The notes: generated by a model from the letters alone, not told the origin. Counted from the stretch's first letter, positions 22,251 to 36,700 are shown. The stretch is DNA of 64,000 bases from Osmanthus fragrans (GCA_019395295.1 CM033341.1:2978501-3042500), one strand, 5' to 3'. Made by a program: numbers and translations.

Positions 22251-25101
22251 TTATGCATTATAATATTCCTTCAACACACCTAAAATTTGAGCAGACACTT
22301 CTTGTCCAAACAATCTTGGAAAGCTCGAACCTAGATCAACCTCAATGGTCTTATTCTTAATTATTTGATCCCTTTTTGCCAAATAAACCCTCTCAGTTTC
22401 TCCTACTTGTTTCTCCACAGAAGCACACTCATCCAACCAGAATTGCACTATCTCCTCGGCAATAGGACTGATATGTTCCTGAATTATTTGCTCAATGCTT
22501 TTTTCACCATCTCCAGTGTTGATGCTAACTAGTATAGCTGTTGGAGAAAGAAGGGCGCGGATATATAAAGATGGTGAGAAGTAAGGTCTTACCTCAGGTA
22601 GCGTCTGAAGGCGTTGTCTGTTCGTGTCCAACTGAGTATCTTCATAGTAAGTTTTAAGGTAGTCAGGATTTAGGATGAGGTCCTTGCGTGGAGTCAAATC
22701 GAGAATGAGCACGAGAGATGTTCCGCTGCTCTGGATAAGATCCATCAGGAAGTGTGGTGCATCAGTTGAGGGTTTCAAATAGGATGAGAGGGACGTTATG
22801 TTCAAGGTTCCACCTGATGGCAACTTGCAGTGAATCCAACTTCCCAATATAAAATCAATCTGGTACATTCAGAGGAGATTTAAATATCAATAACTACATT
22901 CTGGAAAAGTTTATTATCAATGCTTACATTCTGGAAATACAATCTTCGATAAACAAGAATAGAAAATGTTGACAGAGACCAGAAATCATTGTCAATACAA
23001 GTTTGATTACAATAAAGGCTCTGTGATATCCAATTAGAAGAAACTCCTTACCAAGTGATCCAATGTAATAGGAAAAATCTCAACAAGAACCAAGAATGTA
23101 GAAACACCCAATTAGGATTTTATATAGAGCATTTGATGCTAGGCAATCGGGCTTTTGCTACATAATGGAGGTAAATTTGGGGGGTTATGAAGCATGAACA
23201 GACATTTAGTCTTAAACATAGACGTTTAACCGAAATGCCATATTTTGTTGGAGAAGTGTAGGACGTGTCTAGAATTATGACACTTCTTATTTTGGATAGT
23301 TTAAGGAGTATTAGACATGTGGTCTTCATAAGAGGCTAAGCGTGTCCGTATATATCATTTTTGGGGAGGCAAAACCTAGTTTACTTAATTGTTTGTCCAG
23401 GATAAGAATTTGAGCATCCAGTATCAAATTTTGTATAGAAGGAATCACATGAACAGTATACAGGCATAATGCGTTTAAATATGAGTCATCAGGTTATATG
23501 GCCACATCAATGGTTCACTGGTGTGATTGCTGAACCTTGTAGATGTTATCCAATCACTTCATCATTTATGTTTGGGCTATGATTACATCTTTTCTTTTTA
23601 GTTACTAGGGTGGACCATATCATAAAATACTTCATGAATCAGAAAAAGTTGTTGATGTAAAATGGTTAATAAAAATGGAAATATTAGTAAGAAATGGTGC
23701 AGAGACACAACAAAGGTTTTCTGTAGATTATCCATAAGAAGATGTATGGGGTCACTTCATTTTTGGAGAAGAAAACAGAGCAATTCAAGTGGAATTAATG
23801 AAATATCGTCTGGGAGACATAAGGTCCTTGTTATAGTTCAGTTACCAAACTTCAGCTTTTTGGATAGGCTAAGCACCAGGTCACAGAGCAGACGAGTCAA
23901 TCAATCCATGTCAAACCCACACAACTAACAAAATTGGAAGCAAGTTCATTAGGGGAGAAAAAGCTCATAAAGCATCAAGCAACAGGTTGATTTAGCCTTT
24001 GCATGTAAATACAAGCAAGGCTAGACCAAGGCTCTTTCTGAAGGTCTCTCTCATTCTCTACATTAAAGTATTCATCTGTTTTCTTAAAACCACAAAACTT
24101 CAAAGAGTAGAATGGCTGACCTTTTCTTGAAGATCAACACCGAAGACCCAGGTCTTGACAGGCTTAAACTTTCCACACAACTCACATAATCCTTACCATT
24201 TTGCTTGCTATTTTTATTAGGTTAATTTGGTATTACTTGAGATATTTTAAGCACAACGATTAAGAGATATTGCGCATACACAAGCACAATGGAATTATTT
24301 TCTCGTTTAGGAACAATGATTTATGCTCTAAACCATTTCTGGTCAGGATCAAGAGTTTATGATTATAATATTATAAAATTTTCTCAATCATTGCTTCAAA
24401 CTTGAACTCTCAAGTAACTCCAATTCTATAAAGTCATAATTTGTGATTCCTAGTTAAAGGACAATAACTTTCCAGAAGGTTATGCGAATAAACTATCTTG
24501 TCTAATTCGACTAATTCAGCCACTGTTGAGAAAATAATAAGATAACCATGTCTGAATTATTAAATGTTATATCTATGTTAAAACATAAGATGCCCGTATC
24601 CCGAATAGAAAAAAATAATTGTTTGATCCTAACATCACAATTAGTTCATGAAGCAGATGAAAATCTTAGATACAGGTAAATTATTTATCTACAATATATT
24701 TTCCACAAATAAACAACAAATCCAATACTAAACCAACTGAAATCATTAAGGAAAAAAGGATGCGATACCTGGGAGGAGGAAACACCAGATCTGAGGTGGA
24801 GAGAAGCATGTGCACTACCATTAGGATTTTCAAAATACTGTACATCGGGTGGGAGAGTACAGGGCTGTAAAGAATCTCCAATTCGGGTCTCCATAGAAGA
24901 TATTAGCTCCAGCATCAAGTTTCGATGTGGGGCCGACACATATGGAAACTCCATGAATTTTTTTCTAAGTGCACCAGAATCCATGGAAGTTGGTGCAGAT
25001 GAAGAGCAGGAAACTTGTGTTCTTGAAAGTGCAACGCGAGAAGAAGATGGAAATACTGGGATAGTTGAGTAGTATGCGAATTGGGTGGACGAAGCAGCCA
25101 T
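22251..25101 (-). CDS. RCCR: Red chlorophyll catabolite reductase (two exons, 313 aa)
   Basis: Exon 1 is 24769-25101 (111 codons) and exon 2 is 22251-22859 (202 codons plus stop). The intron is 1909 bp with GT..AG borders and phase 0 (SSSQ|IDFI). The 313-residue total is close to Arabidopsis ACD2. The enzyme reduces the red chlorophyll catabolite made by pheophorbide a oxygenase to primary fluorescent catabolite, using ferredoxin, in the plastid. Landmarks are a Ser-rich transit peptide (about residues 1-40), 'KKFMEFPYVSAPHRNLM', 'LPPDVQYFENPNGSAHASLH', 'FILGSWIHCKLPSGG', 'SLVLILDLTPRKDLILNPDY' and 'LPEVRPYFSPSLYIRALLSP'; the end is 'FPRLFGQEVSAQ'. No stop or frameshift is seen. The start is the ATG at 25101, since the codons upstream lack another ATG. 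Its broken duplicate lies 3.5 kb downstream on the same strand. Confidence 0.95.
22860..24768 (-). other. Intron of the RCCR gene
   Basis: The 1.9-kb intron has a donor CAG|GTATCG and an acceptor ACCAG|ATT. No gene or clear transposon is seen in it. The part next to exon 1 (about 24525-24768) is matched at 18230-18434 in the broken duplicate, which marks where the duplicate lost most of this intron. Confidence 0.85.
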
Positions 25102-25129
25102 GGGAGGATGCAATTTTCTTTCTCATTAT

Positions 25130-27010
25130 TTGTTTGATATATTTTTAGGTAGATCATACAATATTTTCATTTTTTTTAAATTGTTTAATAAAATAATATT
25201 ACACTCAAATTTGAAACAAAACAAAAAAAAATCATATTTTTATTCACACATTTTCTATGAATCTATTATATTTCAAAACATATTCTTTATTGGAGCTAAA
25301 AGAGGCTCTAAATCCAAAATTACAACAATCAAAATTAATCAAAACCTATTTTCCAATGTTTTAGATATTAATACTTCCCCCTACCATAAAACTAGGCCCC
25401 CGTTTGGTCCAATTATATCAAATTTTAGAGTATGTTTGATGAATTATGCTATTTGTACAGCATAATTGCACAGCGTAGTGCACAGCACAGACCTAGTCAG
25501 TGGGGTCCGCGATTTTTTTATCACGGGGCCCCACCTCTGAATGTGAGACGGGTGTGCACGGTGATGTGCACCGTGCTGTACCTGAAGCTTCTCTCGTGTT
25601 TGATAGGCATTATTTGGGGAAAATAAATTTTGAAATAGTGATATGATGGAAAATGTGTGGTTGAAAAAGAAGGAAAAATTATTGATGTGATGGAAAATAT
25701 TATTTTATTGAAGAATGTGTGGTTGAAAATGAGTAGAAGAATGAGAATTAAAATGGGAATCAAACAGGACCTTAATGATTGTAATTGTATTTTTATTAAA
25801 AAAATGAGTGATTGAAAAAGAATATAATTTTTTTAATTTACGTATAATATTATCGAAAATGATATTAGTATTGTACACATTTATAGTCCCATCATATGAA
25901 AGGGTCCCATGTTGATTGTAGGACCCTTTTATGTAAGAAACTGTAACTCTTGTTGTACACAAAAGAGCAAGGTTCTAATATTATTTTATGAAAATTTGTG
26001 AAATAAGAAAAAAATAATAATTAATGGAGGTCAAATCGGGCTAGATTTATTTTCATTTTAGCGTGTATTTGGGTGCCATTTTGTCCAAAAAATTCATTTT
26101 CCTCACATCAGTAGGGCCCACCTTTGAATGACATATGTTCGATTACTGATATTTGATTTTTAATTATACCCCTACTTTTGGCTAGTTGTGTGCATGTTTA
26201 GTTTCGGAAAGAAGGGCAAAATTGGTAACGGAAATCTTATATTGATTATTAAACGATTATATTTTCAATTAAAATTAAATTTTAATCTCTATCGAGCAAA
26301 CCCTAACTATCTTTTCTACGCCCTTCTTTTCCAAAACTTTCTTGCAGGACTACGAGAATGACAGTGTGTTCATCCTAGGTTTGATTTTGTTTTAGAATGT
26401 AGGTGGGGATAGGGTTGGGAAAGGAGATTAAATGGGTGGATAACGCCGTCGAAAGTGACGGCAATGGTAGCAGCGATGGCGACGAGTCATGGTGGCCAAA
26501 GGATTTATTTGGTTCGATTTAGGGGGTAGGGTGAAGAAGTATGATGATAAACAGTTTTTTTTTCATTTTATTTTTATTTTGTTTTAATTATTTTAAGCGA
26601 TTAAAGAGGATAAATAGCAAAGTTACCATTTTACCAATTTTAAATTGACAAAATCAATTTTTTTGGTCAATTAACGATCAAATGGATGATTTCATCCATT
26701 TCGATCTCTTCTGTATATTTTTGAAAGGTAAAGTCTATAAAAATTGAAAATGTTATGGACCGTTACAACAATTTTTCCTAAAGTTTATTTATGGTTCTTG
26801 TAATTTATCTCTAAATTAAGTCATTGTTTGAGCCCCATTTTAAGAGAATAATTCATTTTTGAATAGTAATTTTTGGAGAATATGTGGTTAAAAATTAAGA
26901 AAAAATTTCGATTCACATGTAATATTATTTTATTGAAAAAATGTGTTATTAAAAATGAATTTTCAAAAAAAAAAAAAGGGACACAAACAACCTCTAAATA
27001 ATGGTAGTTC
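25130..27010. other. MITE-rich intergenic region upstream of RCCR
   Basis: Diverged members of the 'CCTGTTTGG' MITE family lie at about 25150-25410, 25596-25775 and 26831-26995. A foldback MITE lies at about 25441-25590 ('ttatgctatttgtacag' end, 'ggggtcc' and 'ggcccc' arms), with another hairpin near 25870-25970 ('gggtccc'/'ggaccct'). Around 26340-26520 is a GC-richer stretch of unknown origin. No gene is seen. Confidence 0.5.
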
Positions 27011-29765
27011 TGTTATAAATTAGAGAGAGAAAAAGATAACAAATGAGAAAAACCAATACACTTGTGTGTTTAATTAAGAATCAAAATCTCATATTTATGG
27101 AGAATAATTGTGGCTACAAGAGATACAACAATCATAATGATTAGGACTGCGGTGATATAAAAGTCATTCATAAATACTATTATATTTACAACACTCCCCT
27201 TTGAATAACTATTTACACAATAACTATCTCATTAAAACCTTGTTCAGCAAACAATTCGATGGGGGCAAAAATGGCAACAAATGAAAAAAGAAGTACAAAT
27301 AATTTGGAGTAATAAAATGTTGCCTTGTTAAAATTTTGTCACTTGATAAAATCTTGTTAAGAAAATCTAGTGGGATAAAACTTAATCGAAGGAAAAAGAG
27401 TATAGTTACTCCCTCTAATTTCAATTCTTGTATCAAGTGATCAATGTTTTGTATATCAATATCTTCAAGAAAATTTAGAAGGACATAACTTGATAACTGC
27501 AGTAATATGATTCGAAAAATAGCTATTATTTATCTTTTCAGGAGTCTCATATATATCAGAGTATTATTTTGAGAATAAATGTCATTTATGTTATGGACAT
27601 TCATTACGCTAAGAATATGCATTACGAGGAAAAATTATGTGGGAAAAAATCCTAGTTAAGAAAAAAAAGAGTACATTATTCTTTTGATTATGTCACAAAA
27701 GTTGTCTCGTTAAAAACCCTACCAGAAAAATACAATGGGACAAAACTTAAGTCAAAAGAAAAAATACAACGATATTGATCCCCTCTCATGATAATATCAC
27801 TTGAACCATGCTTAAAACATATTAAATCCTTCAAGAATAATATTAATAGTCATGTTAAATGAGTTGACTATGCCGCATTTTAAATTTCATGTATCGTCAA
27901 GATAACTTCATATTGGACTCGTGATTTCATCTACCATGATATTTGCGAAAATGTTGAGAGTCGTGTATTACGTATTATGACTTCATTTTTCTCATTTCAT
28001 TTTCGCATAAGTATATACATTTAGATTTTTGAACTGCAGGTCCATGAGCTTTAGGTCTCTCTGGTAAATTCAATTTAAGTTTACGTTCATTTTATTTGGC
28101 CAATCATTTATTCGATTGATATTTTTCAACGTGTTCATTTTGATTACTTGTTATTCATAATATGATGCAATATATCATATGTAAAAGTATTGTCAATAAA
28201 TTTTTTATTTATTTATTTTCTATAATGACATTATTTATTAAGACATCTCAATTTTCAACATATCAAGTACCTGACCTTCTTATGAGATTTTATAATTTGT
28301 TATGTTTAAACACTTATCAAGAGTATACGTCTCCTTAATATGATCATCTTTGCTAATTCTCTATCTTCGTATGGAGATTTTAATATTAGAATCGAATATA
28401 ATCATAGTTCAGGTGTGCTAGACATATTAAATATAATGCTGACAAATTGTCCTCATAGGACATCAATTCGTGTTAGGACATTTAAAGTTGATGTATGAGA
28501 TATTATTAATCTATTTGATTAGTAAATACATTTAAATATATTATCTTTTGAACTTCTTCTCGAATTATATTTTGCGAGGATAATGATACATTTGTACATT
28601 ATTTATAGATTCTTAACTCCCCCTCTAATGCTGAGAGAATTGTCCAATCAAATTGACAATCATTTTTACTATGTTATAAAATATCACCCATTTAAGATAA
28701 AAGTTCAAACTACATATTTATTCTTAGCATTCTTTACTTTCCACATCAATGCATTGTGGTGGATCAATTTTATATATTGTGCTATCAAAATAATTAGATA
28801 GAAAAATTAGGTTTTTAGAATAAGCAAATTATAATAGAGAGAACTATGATATTGACATGATGCGTAATAACATTCCTTAAATAAAAATGAAAAGTAATTT
28901 GCTCTCAATTAAATTAATTAGAAGCGTTTAACAATCAATAGTATTAAAAAACTTATCGATATCTCAACTAATGCTTATTAAAAAAATTGAGATTTAGTGT
29001 CGCTAGTATTAACGAGACACGCCGTCTTATAATCTAAAAATTATGCTAATAATTTGAACAGTAATTCTTAAACTTCAAGTTGCAAACACTATGCAATCAT
29101 CTAGTATTTGTATCATATTTATTAGACACAAATAATATTTAGATTATCAACGTGAAGAATGATGGGGTCCCATTTATCAACTTGATTAATTTTCAGAAAT
29201 ATAGATATTTTAGTCACTATTTTAGTTATTGATGTTTAACGATCAATTGTCGATAAAAAGAACAAATAATATATAGATATTCATTAGATTGAAAAATCTT
29301 TTGGTTTTTCGTTGAATTTTCATTCGAATTTTTAATTTCGCATCATTATTGATCTAGTGATGATCCAACTGATCATGCCAAATAATAATACATTTAGTAA
29401 TTGAACTTCTGGTTCAATACAATATTTATCATTTGAATAATTATTCAATAAAAAAGACATAGTTAATTCTTAAAAATATAATTAATTATGATATAATCAT
29501 ATGAAAATCAATGTATATATGACATGAATTGTATATATTTTCTTTAGGGATAAACATAAATTCATAAATTACACAAGACATTTTTTGAAACATGTGTTAT
29601 TTCGAGAGCACTTTGTATTTTATTATCATTTTGTTAAGAGCAGTATGTCAATATTCTTTTGGAATATTAGAATCGCAGTGTCATTCTTTTTAGAAACAAT
29701 AGCATTATTTGAATTAATAAATTTTATAAAAAATTACTGTTCGGAAGTAAAAACATAATATTTGA

Positions 29766-30567
29766 CAAGGTTCTAAATACGTAATGCGTGGCAATGCGTT
29801 TCGATCGAGTATCAAACATTATAAGAATGTATGCTTATGCGAAACATATACGTAATGATGCATTTTTCAATTTTTAATATTTTAAACTAATAAATAAATA
29901 GTGCATTCTTTGAATTTTTATACATATTCTTCAAATTTTCAATATATATATATATGCACACACACTACAATTACTTCAAGTTTATTATAGATATTTTTCA
30001 AATTTTCAACAAAAACATATTGTTCAAAATCATAAATACTACAGTTACTTGGTAATCAATTTCTACAATTAGATTAAACAAGAATATTGACTTTAAAAAA
30101 TTAAAATCTTGTCTAGCTCTTTATCGGATTCCAATTCAATCTCATTTTCTTCATCCAAATTATCTTCCATATCATCCGATACGAAATCACCTTCATCGAG
30201 TTCCCTTATTTCAATAGAGCAACTCCAAAAACTATTTTTATGTTAATGCTCAGATGAAGATTTATGTAAAAGCAAAATCCTAAAGATTGTTGTATATAAT
30301 TGATAGGCTTAGGCGATTGGACCAATATGATGTTTATTGGGATCATTTTTTTTTTAAGTTATAAAAATGGGTTGAATTTTGTTATACAAATTCGAACATA
30401 TTTTTAATTACAAATGTGTGGGAATTTTGGAGAATATGCTCGCATATGCGGTCAACAAAATAAGTTGACCGCGTTATTAAACGCATACCCCATATGCGAT
30501 GCGTTTGAAAAACACATCGAGAATATGCATACATATGCGAAGCATATGCGCGCATTTTAGAACACTG
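29766..30567. mobile_element. hAT-like element nested in the Copia relic (802 bp)
   Basis: The ends CAAGGTTCTAAA and, on the complement, CAGTGTTCTAAA form short inverted repeats. The flanking octamers atatttga (29758-29765) and atgtttga (30568-30575) differ by one base. Subterminal regions are rich in 'gcatatgcg' and 'aatgcg' motifs on both sides. No transposase is seen. Confidence 0.75.
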
Positions 30568-31503
30568 ATGTTTGATTATGCTCTTCGAGAGTAAGTAAAT
30601 ATAATTAGAACATCAATATATAAATATGTATACAAAAGAATGGACACGTAAAGAAATATAGTATTTTAATTTGTGTCAATATTGTTATAGAATATAGCTA
30701 TGTGCTTGGTAATGACTAATGACATGCTCTTCAGAGCATATAATTCTTTTTGGGAGATTTATATAAAGTGAGTTGTGTTTTTTAGGAGCAACATTTCAAT
30801 TTTATTTTGGAATATTAAAAATTATAATTCATGTTCTTCAGGAGAAATTAATAATCTTCTGGAATATTGATTAAAATTATTTCCTTTCAATCATAATGTA
30901 CAATATGCAATATTCTTCTAGAATGTTACTGTAGATAATTTGATTTCATCATTGATTAACCAAATAGATGTATAAAATTGAATTTACATAAAATTCACAC
31001 AAACAGGATATACAAATAGGATATGAATACAGATATAATATACATACAAAATAATCACGATTCATAGTATAATAAAATAATCGTGATTGATTAGTACATA
31101 AATTAGTAATATAATTATTATAAATACAGTAAAGTAGACACTAGTACGGCTATGCATAAATCTTCTATTTATGTGTTTGCTTAATTCCATAAACCAATAC
31201 AAAAACATTAATTAGATTCGTGAATTGATAAAAAAAAAAAAAAAAAAAAATCACATGTCATCAAGTTAATTTTGATATATGCGACAAAAGATTATGTTTA
31301 TAAAAATCATTATCTTCTCAATTTAATTTTTAGAGACTCATGCTAATAACGTGCTATAAACTAGATAGAACAAAAAAAGAACAAAAGAGAAAAGCCAATA
31401 AACTTGTGTATTTTATTAAGAACTAAAGCCCATATTTACAGAGAAGAATTAGAGCTACAAGGGATACGAAAGTCATAATGACTATGACTGCATGGGTATA
31501 AAA

Positions 31504-32610
31504 TAGGGATGACAATTCGAACTGTTAAAATCGAAAATCGCGGTTAACCGAATCGAATGAGGGAAAAAAATCGAATCGATGGTGCAATTAAGCGTGTATG
31601 ATATTTGATTTTAATGAACCGATTCGGGTGGACGGGTATGATATTTACGCCGTCGCCCCACTCCAAACCGATTACCCACTAAAAAAATGATCAGAGCTGT
31701 ATATAATTATTTATAAATTTTTTGCCTTGTTAAATTTTATTGAAAAATATATTATGCTTCGGGTGAAATTATTTGTGTTTGAAAAATGGATCAAGTCGTA
31801 TCGAGCCTTGTTTTGGACCACACAAGCTTCTGACGATATAAAATTTGTGACTGTTCCTGAACAAGTGCAAGCAAAAACCCTTCTCTTCGACTCTATCCCA
31901 GTTCTCAGGCTGCTGCAACGCTGTCTGCATCGATCTCGCTCAAATAAATTTTATTTTCATCTCATTTATGATTTCTTCTTCATTTAGTGTTTCTTTTTCT
32001 CCACCATATATTCATCACTCGGTCTATTAGATTTATTTATTTTCATTTTTCTTTTCCCCTTCAATTATTCACCGCTTGTCTTTCGTGAAATATCTCCTAA
32101 TTTTTTAACTCATGATATGAAGTTCAGAATCTTCGACAGTATTCCATTTATGGTCTTTATTCTAATCTCAGGAATTCTCTCACCAGTCAATATTACAAAT
32201 TCTTTTAGTTTTTTTTTAATCTGTTAAATTAGATTTTTTATGGTGTGGATTGTTGTTTTAACTTTTAAATATGTAATATGTTATTTTCAAGCTCTACACT
32301 TAGTGTTCTTATATTTTGAAGAATTCTGGATGGTTGTGTATATCTAAATTACTTCACGGCTTGACAATATTTTGGTAGCTGAGAGCAAAATGTGCCATTG
32401 TTTTTTATTAGAAAATGCAGATTTGGAAGATAATCCAACGTGTTGTCTTCAACAGAATGTGCCATTGTTTTCGTGGTGATTAACCGTCTGAATTGAGCCG
32501 AATCGAACCAACTTAGATGATTATGGTGCGGTTATGGTATGGCCAAAACATGGGTGGTTTGGTGATGATTTTGGTCGAACCAACTCCGAACAAAATCGTT
32601 GTCATCCCTA
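31504..32610. mobile_element. hAT-like element nested in the Copia LTR (1107 bp)
   Basis: The ends TAGGGATGACAA and TTGTCATCCCTA are perfect 12-bp inverted repeats. They are flanked by an exact 8-bp duplication GTATAAAA (31496-31503 and 32611-32618). Subterminal 'aaccgaatcgaat' and 'gaaccga' motifs are present. The interior shows no transposase. A plus-strand frame at 31727-31987 is unrecognised. Confidence 0.88.
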
Positions 32611-32646
32611 GTATAAAAGCCATTCATAAATACTACTATATATACA

Positions 32647-32786
32647 AGAATTTCATATTTGTTAATAAAAATGTACATTAAATAAGGACATATTTTAAAA
32701 TTAAGAAATTTAGGAAAGCGAGTTTATCTTTTATGGGGGTAGAAAGAGTATTTAAGTCCATGTTTGGTCCTATTTCATAAAACTAT

Positions 32787-32832
<46 letters not shown>

Positions 32833-33723
32833 GTTATAAGCACATATTATATGAGATATTAACTTTTCAATAACACATTTCATCAATTTTTATTATAATT
32901 TACTAAAAAATTCAATTTTTTTTTTTTATAAAAAGCGTTTTATGCATAATAGAGAACACTTTTACATTTAGATAATAATTTTTTTATGCACTTCTACAAG
33001 CTTTTATTTTGACTCTTTATTTTATTTTTTTTCCAATACACACTTATTGATTTCTCCTCATCTCTTATTTAACATACTAATGGTTAATCAGTTCAAATGT
33101 ATTTTGAGTAATTTAAATTGTAGAGTATTAAAATTTGAAATTTATTAAAAGCATCGTTGTTAATTAAGGATAAAGAGAGGAGAGTCAAACCCAAAGCCTA
33201 TGATAAATGAAAGGAAACTTGTTAGAACACCACAAGAAAATGTTCGAGTTTCTACCTGACATATAATATATAGAATTGTATTTGTATAATATAACCCCAA
33301 AATCTATTTTAAGTTTTAACAGCCTTAAAAATATCACAGTGACACTAAAAACGAGGACACTAATATAGCGAAAAATAAAATCATTACAATTATTCATAAA
33401 ATTGCAAGTTTTTGGTTTACAGAAGTGTAAAATCATACATAGTGTACAAAGATATATAGAAGAGTTGGGATACCCGTTTGCTTTTGATCTTCCAACTCAT
33501 AAACAAGCCGGCTATACTGCATTAAAAATTACTAACCTAACTACATTATGACGACATAACAACCACACCTAAGGGTTCCATAGTTTCTCTATGTATCTTC
33601 ACTCTCGTTTGTGAATATATTCAGTGCCATATGAGTATTAACTTTTTCCCTAGTGAACACGATGCACGCCATAGATGATCAACTATAGACCTTGCTATTC
33701 TCCCCCGGATGACACAGAAACTT
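32647..33723. other. Intergenic, nothing recognised
   Basis: AT-rich sequence with a long poly-A run (about 32790-32829). It includes the downstream side and probable 3'UTR of the HsfB1 gene. No gene is seen. Confidence 0.4.
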
Positions 33724-36700
33724 TCATCCAAGATGCACTATCCTCCACTGTTTTCTCATTTCCTTTTTATGTACTTCAGAGAAATCAACATTCAAGTCAC
33801 GACTCCTCTTCTTCTTCACCATTACTCCAAATAATTTCATACACTCTACATTTTCGTCATTATCATTATCGAGATTCTCATCACCCAAGCCCTTGTTGCA
33901 CGGACCCACCTCGTCGACAATAGGGGCACTACCGTTCATGATCTGGTTGATTTGATCTGGCGCCACCTTTACACATTGAGTTAAGTAGGCAATGAGTTCG
34001 TCGCATTGTTTCTTTGTTTGTTCCAGCTCTGAACATAGCACATGATTGTCTTTCTTCAGTTTCTTGTTTTCATCAGATAGGTCTGCAAGTTGTGCCGATG
34101 TTTGTGTTCCTAATGACCCTGGATTTTTGGAGTCAGGAGATGAGGTTGAACTCGAGCCAAGGTCATCCCCACAGTTCTCCGGCAAGGTTGGACTATCAGT
34201 AACCACATGCTTTACCCCTGATGGATTTTGTGAAGGCACCGTTTTTCGACGACGAATTTCAATTAAAAATTCCTTCTGATCACGCTTAAAGTTTTCATTG
34301 GCAAATTCCCATTTGTCTGGTACAATTTTTCGAAAGCCCTGAGGAACAAGAGGATATGTGTTACCATTTTAACTCATAATTTCCAGAACACAAACATAAT
34401 CTTGCCCTATCCTAAAAATTTACGTAAGAAACCAATTCCTAAATTATTACACAACTTTGATTAGCTTAATATCTTAAATAAGTTTTTGTTTAATTTTATC
34501 TCAAAAATCCATCCAAATGTAATACGTACCAACAAGATAAAGAAAGTAAATCATTTATACGATTCAACGCGCTAAAATGCTCTAAGAAAATCTTAGTAGC
34601 TCTAGACAAGTATTCACGAAAAGCAACAAAACCTGGGATTTGGTAAATATTCCAAGTATTTTGTATTGTCTGGAACAGTAGCCTCGTGATGATGGGACCT
34701 ACCACTAACAAACATAAATTTGACTTTTAGGACTAAAAGCGCATGTAATTGACCGCCACCACATATATTTCTACTTTTCAATATTAAAAACTATAGTAAA
34801 TTAATTTAGAAATGCCTGAATGAGAAAATAATCAAACTATACTTTCCAGCCGTCGAATTAAAAAAAAAAAGGAAAAATCTAAAGTTCAACGCTATTTTCG
34901 GCTCACCACCAATATAGGTCATAAATATTGATGCAGACATCACACCACCAATTTAGAATTTTCTCTCTTATATAAAACCCAAGGGGATTATTTAAAAAAA
35001 TAAATAAGCGCAGCAACAAATATTGACCATACCACGGTTCAAAATTTCAACGTTTTAATTTTTAACTCGATTTTAAAGAATTTTTAAATTCAAATTCGTT
35101 TAAGCCTATATTTTTGGGGAGAAGAAACCTTGAAATTAGGAAGGTAATCATATTTACACCACAGTATTTATTTATTGCACTTAGGATTTTCAATTTTCAA
35201 TTTATTTTAAGATTTATGTCCCCAACTTCTTTTCGTCATATTTTATCCTCAACATTTTATTAATTTACACACGATAACTTACAGTTTTGCTTACATGCCC
35301 ATCCATGAACCGTGGGATGGGGACATATAATAGTTGAATTTTACTCACATCTGCCCGTTTGAGACTGCTTCCACTTTCATAGGAAGGATCCAATTTTATA
35401 CTATTATTATTATTATTATTATAACAATATTTTTAATTTGATCCAAATTCTAGTGGGAATTGAGGTTTTGGTTAAAGTGGTCTTGAAAAGAACAAAATTA
35501 TGGATCGAGAAGAAAAGTAACCATATTTTCGTCGCTCGAGCGGTTCCTACATATTTTCTACAAAGAATTATCGTCTGCTTGACGCTCGAGCGACAAAATT
35601 ATTTAGCCCAAACCCGTTTCATGTTTTGACACATTTTTGAACTTCTATTCACCTACAACTGGACTTCATATATATAAGTCACAAATTATATTGTTCTCAT
35701 AACATTCATACATCTTGAACTTTAGATCTTAATTAAGAGTATTCAGATCTTATTATAAATACAATTACTATGGATTATAATGAATTTCTTCTTCCCTGCC
35801 TGTGGTTTTTTCCTATTTTAGGTTTCCATATAAATTTTGGTGTTCTATATTGTTCTTATTTATTTCATTATTGTCATTATTTTGCGATGAATTCGTAACA
35901 TATTCAATAAGGTCTACATTAGTGTCCAAAAATATCATTTATTAAGAGCCTGTTTGGCAGCCATTTTGGGGAGAAAATACATTTTTGAATAATTGATTGA
36001 TGAAAAATGTATAGTTAAAAATTAAAAAAAAAATTGAATTTACTTGTAATATTATTTTATTGAAGAATGTGTGGTTGAAAAGAAAAAAGAAAAAATACAT
36101 TTTGAAAAAAATGACTACCAAACAGGGGTTTAAAAAAAGCAATTATTGGGCCCAAACCCGAAACATTTTTGCTTAATCACGCGGTGAAGGGTCCCATCAA
36201 TATTCTTTAAACATCATTGTTGGGTAGGTGTGAAAATGAAGTTCAATCTGGGAAGTTTCTACTAAAATAAAAAACACGAAATTCCCATATATCCCACCGG
36301 CATCATTTACCGACAAGATTGAAAGCCAAACACTACCATTGAAGACAATTTAGTTCAAAGTTTCAAAACTAACACAAATATATGGTTGGATCAATAACCA
36401 TTGAAACTCAGAAATCTCAGCAAAAAATGAGTTACTGCACGTGTTTCGCATGCTTCATCGGCAGATGAAGAACACATGCATATTAGGTTAAAAAAAATAA
36501 AATATGATGCAAGAGAAGAGAATATTGATAAAGGGAAATAGAGGCGTACATAAGTATTAAGCTGGCGAACAAAGCTGGAGAAATTGTTGTGTTTAAAGTA
36601 ATTAGGCAACAAATCCTTAGCAAATTCAGCAGTTTTCCAGACCACAAACGCTGTACCACTTTCATTCCAAGAAATCACATCATCGCTGCTCGGATCGTCT

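Larger units (their letters stand above)
27011..32646 (-). mobile_element. Decayed Copia-like LTR retrotransposon
   Basis: Two similar short LTRs bound the region. One is 27011-27193 (183 bp, TGTTAT..CAACA on the plus strand). The other runs from 31352 to about 32646 and is split by a hAT element. On the minus strand a purine tract 'aaaggggag' abuts the 3' LTR. Next to the 5' LTR is 'cgttattagcatgag', close to the unusual primer-binding site of many plant Copia elements. Near 27660-27740 is the complement of the AT-rich 'tttttcc..gggtttt' region often found between pol and the 3' LTR. The flanks agttc and atttc may be a decayed 5-bp target repeat. The interior (4.2 kb, less one nested element) has no long open frame, so gag-pol is dead. 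Confidence 0.72.

Noticed and set aside
34496..34711. Minus-strand frame in the HsfB1 intron
   Set aside because: No motif, and it lies between clear splice sites of an intact gene.
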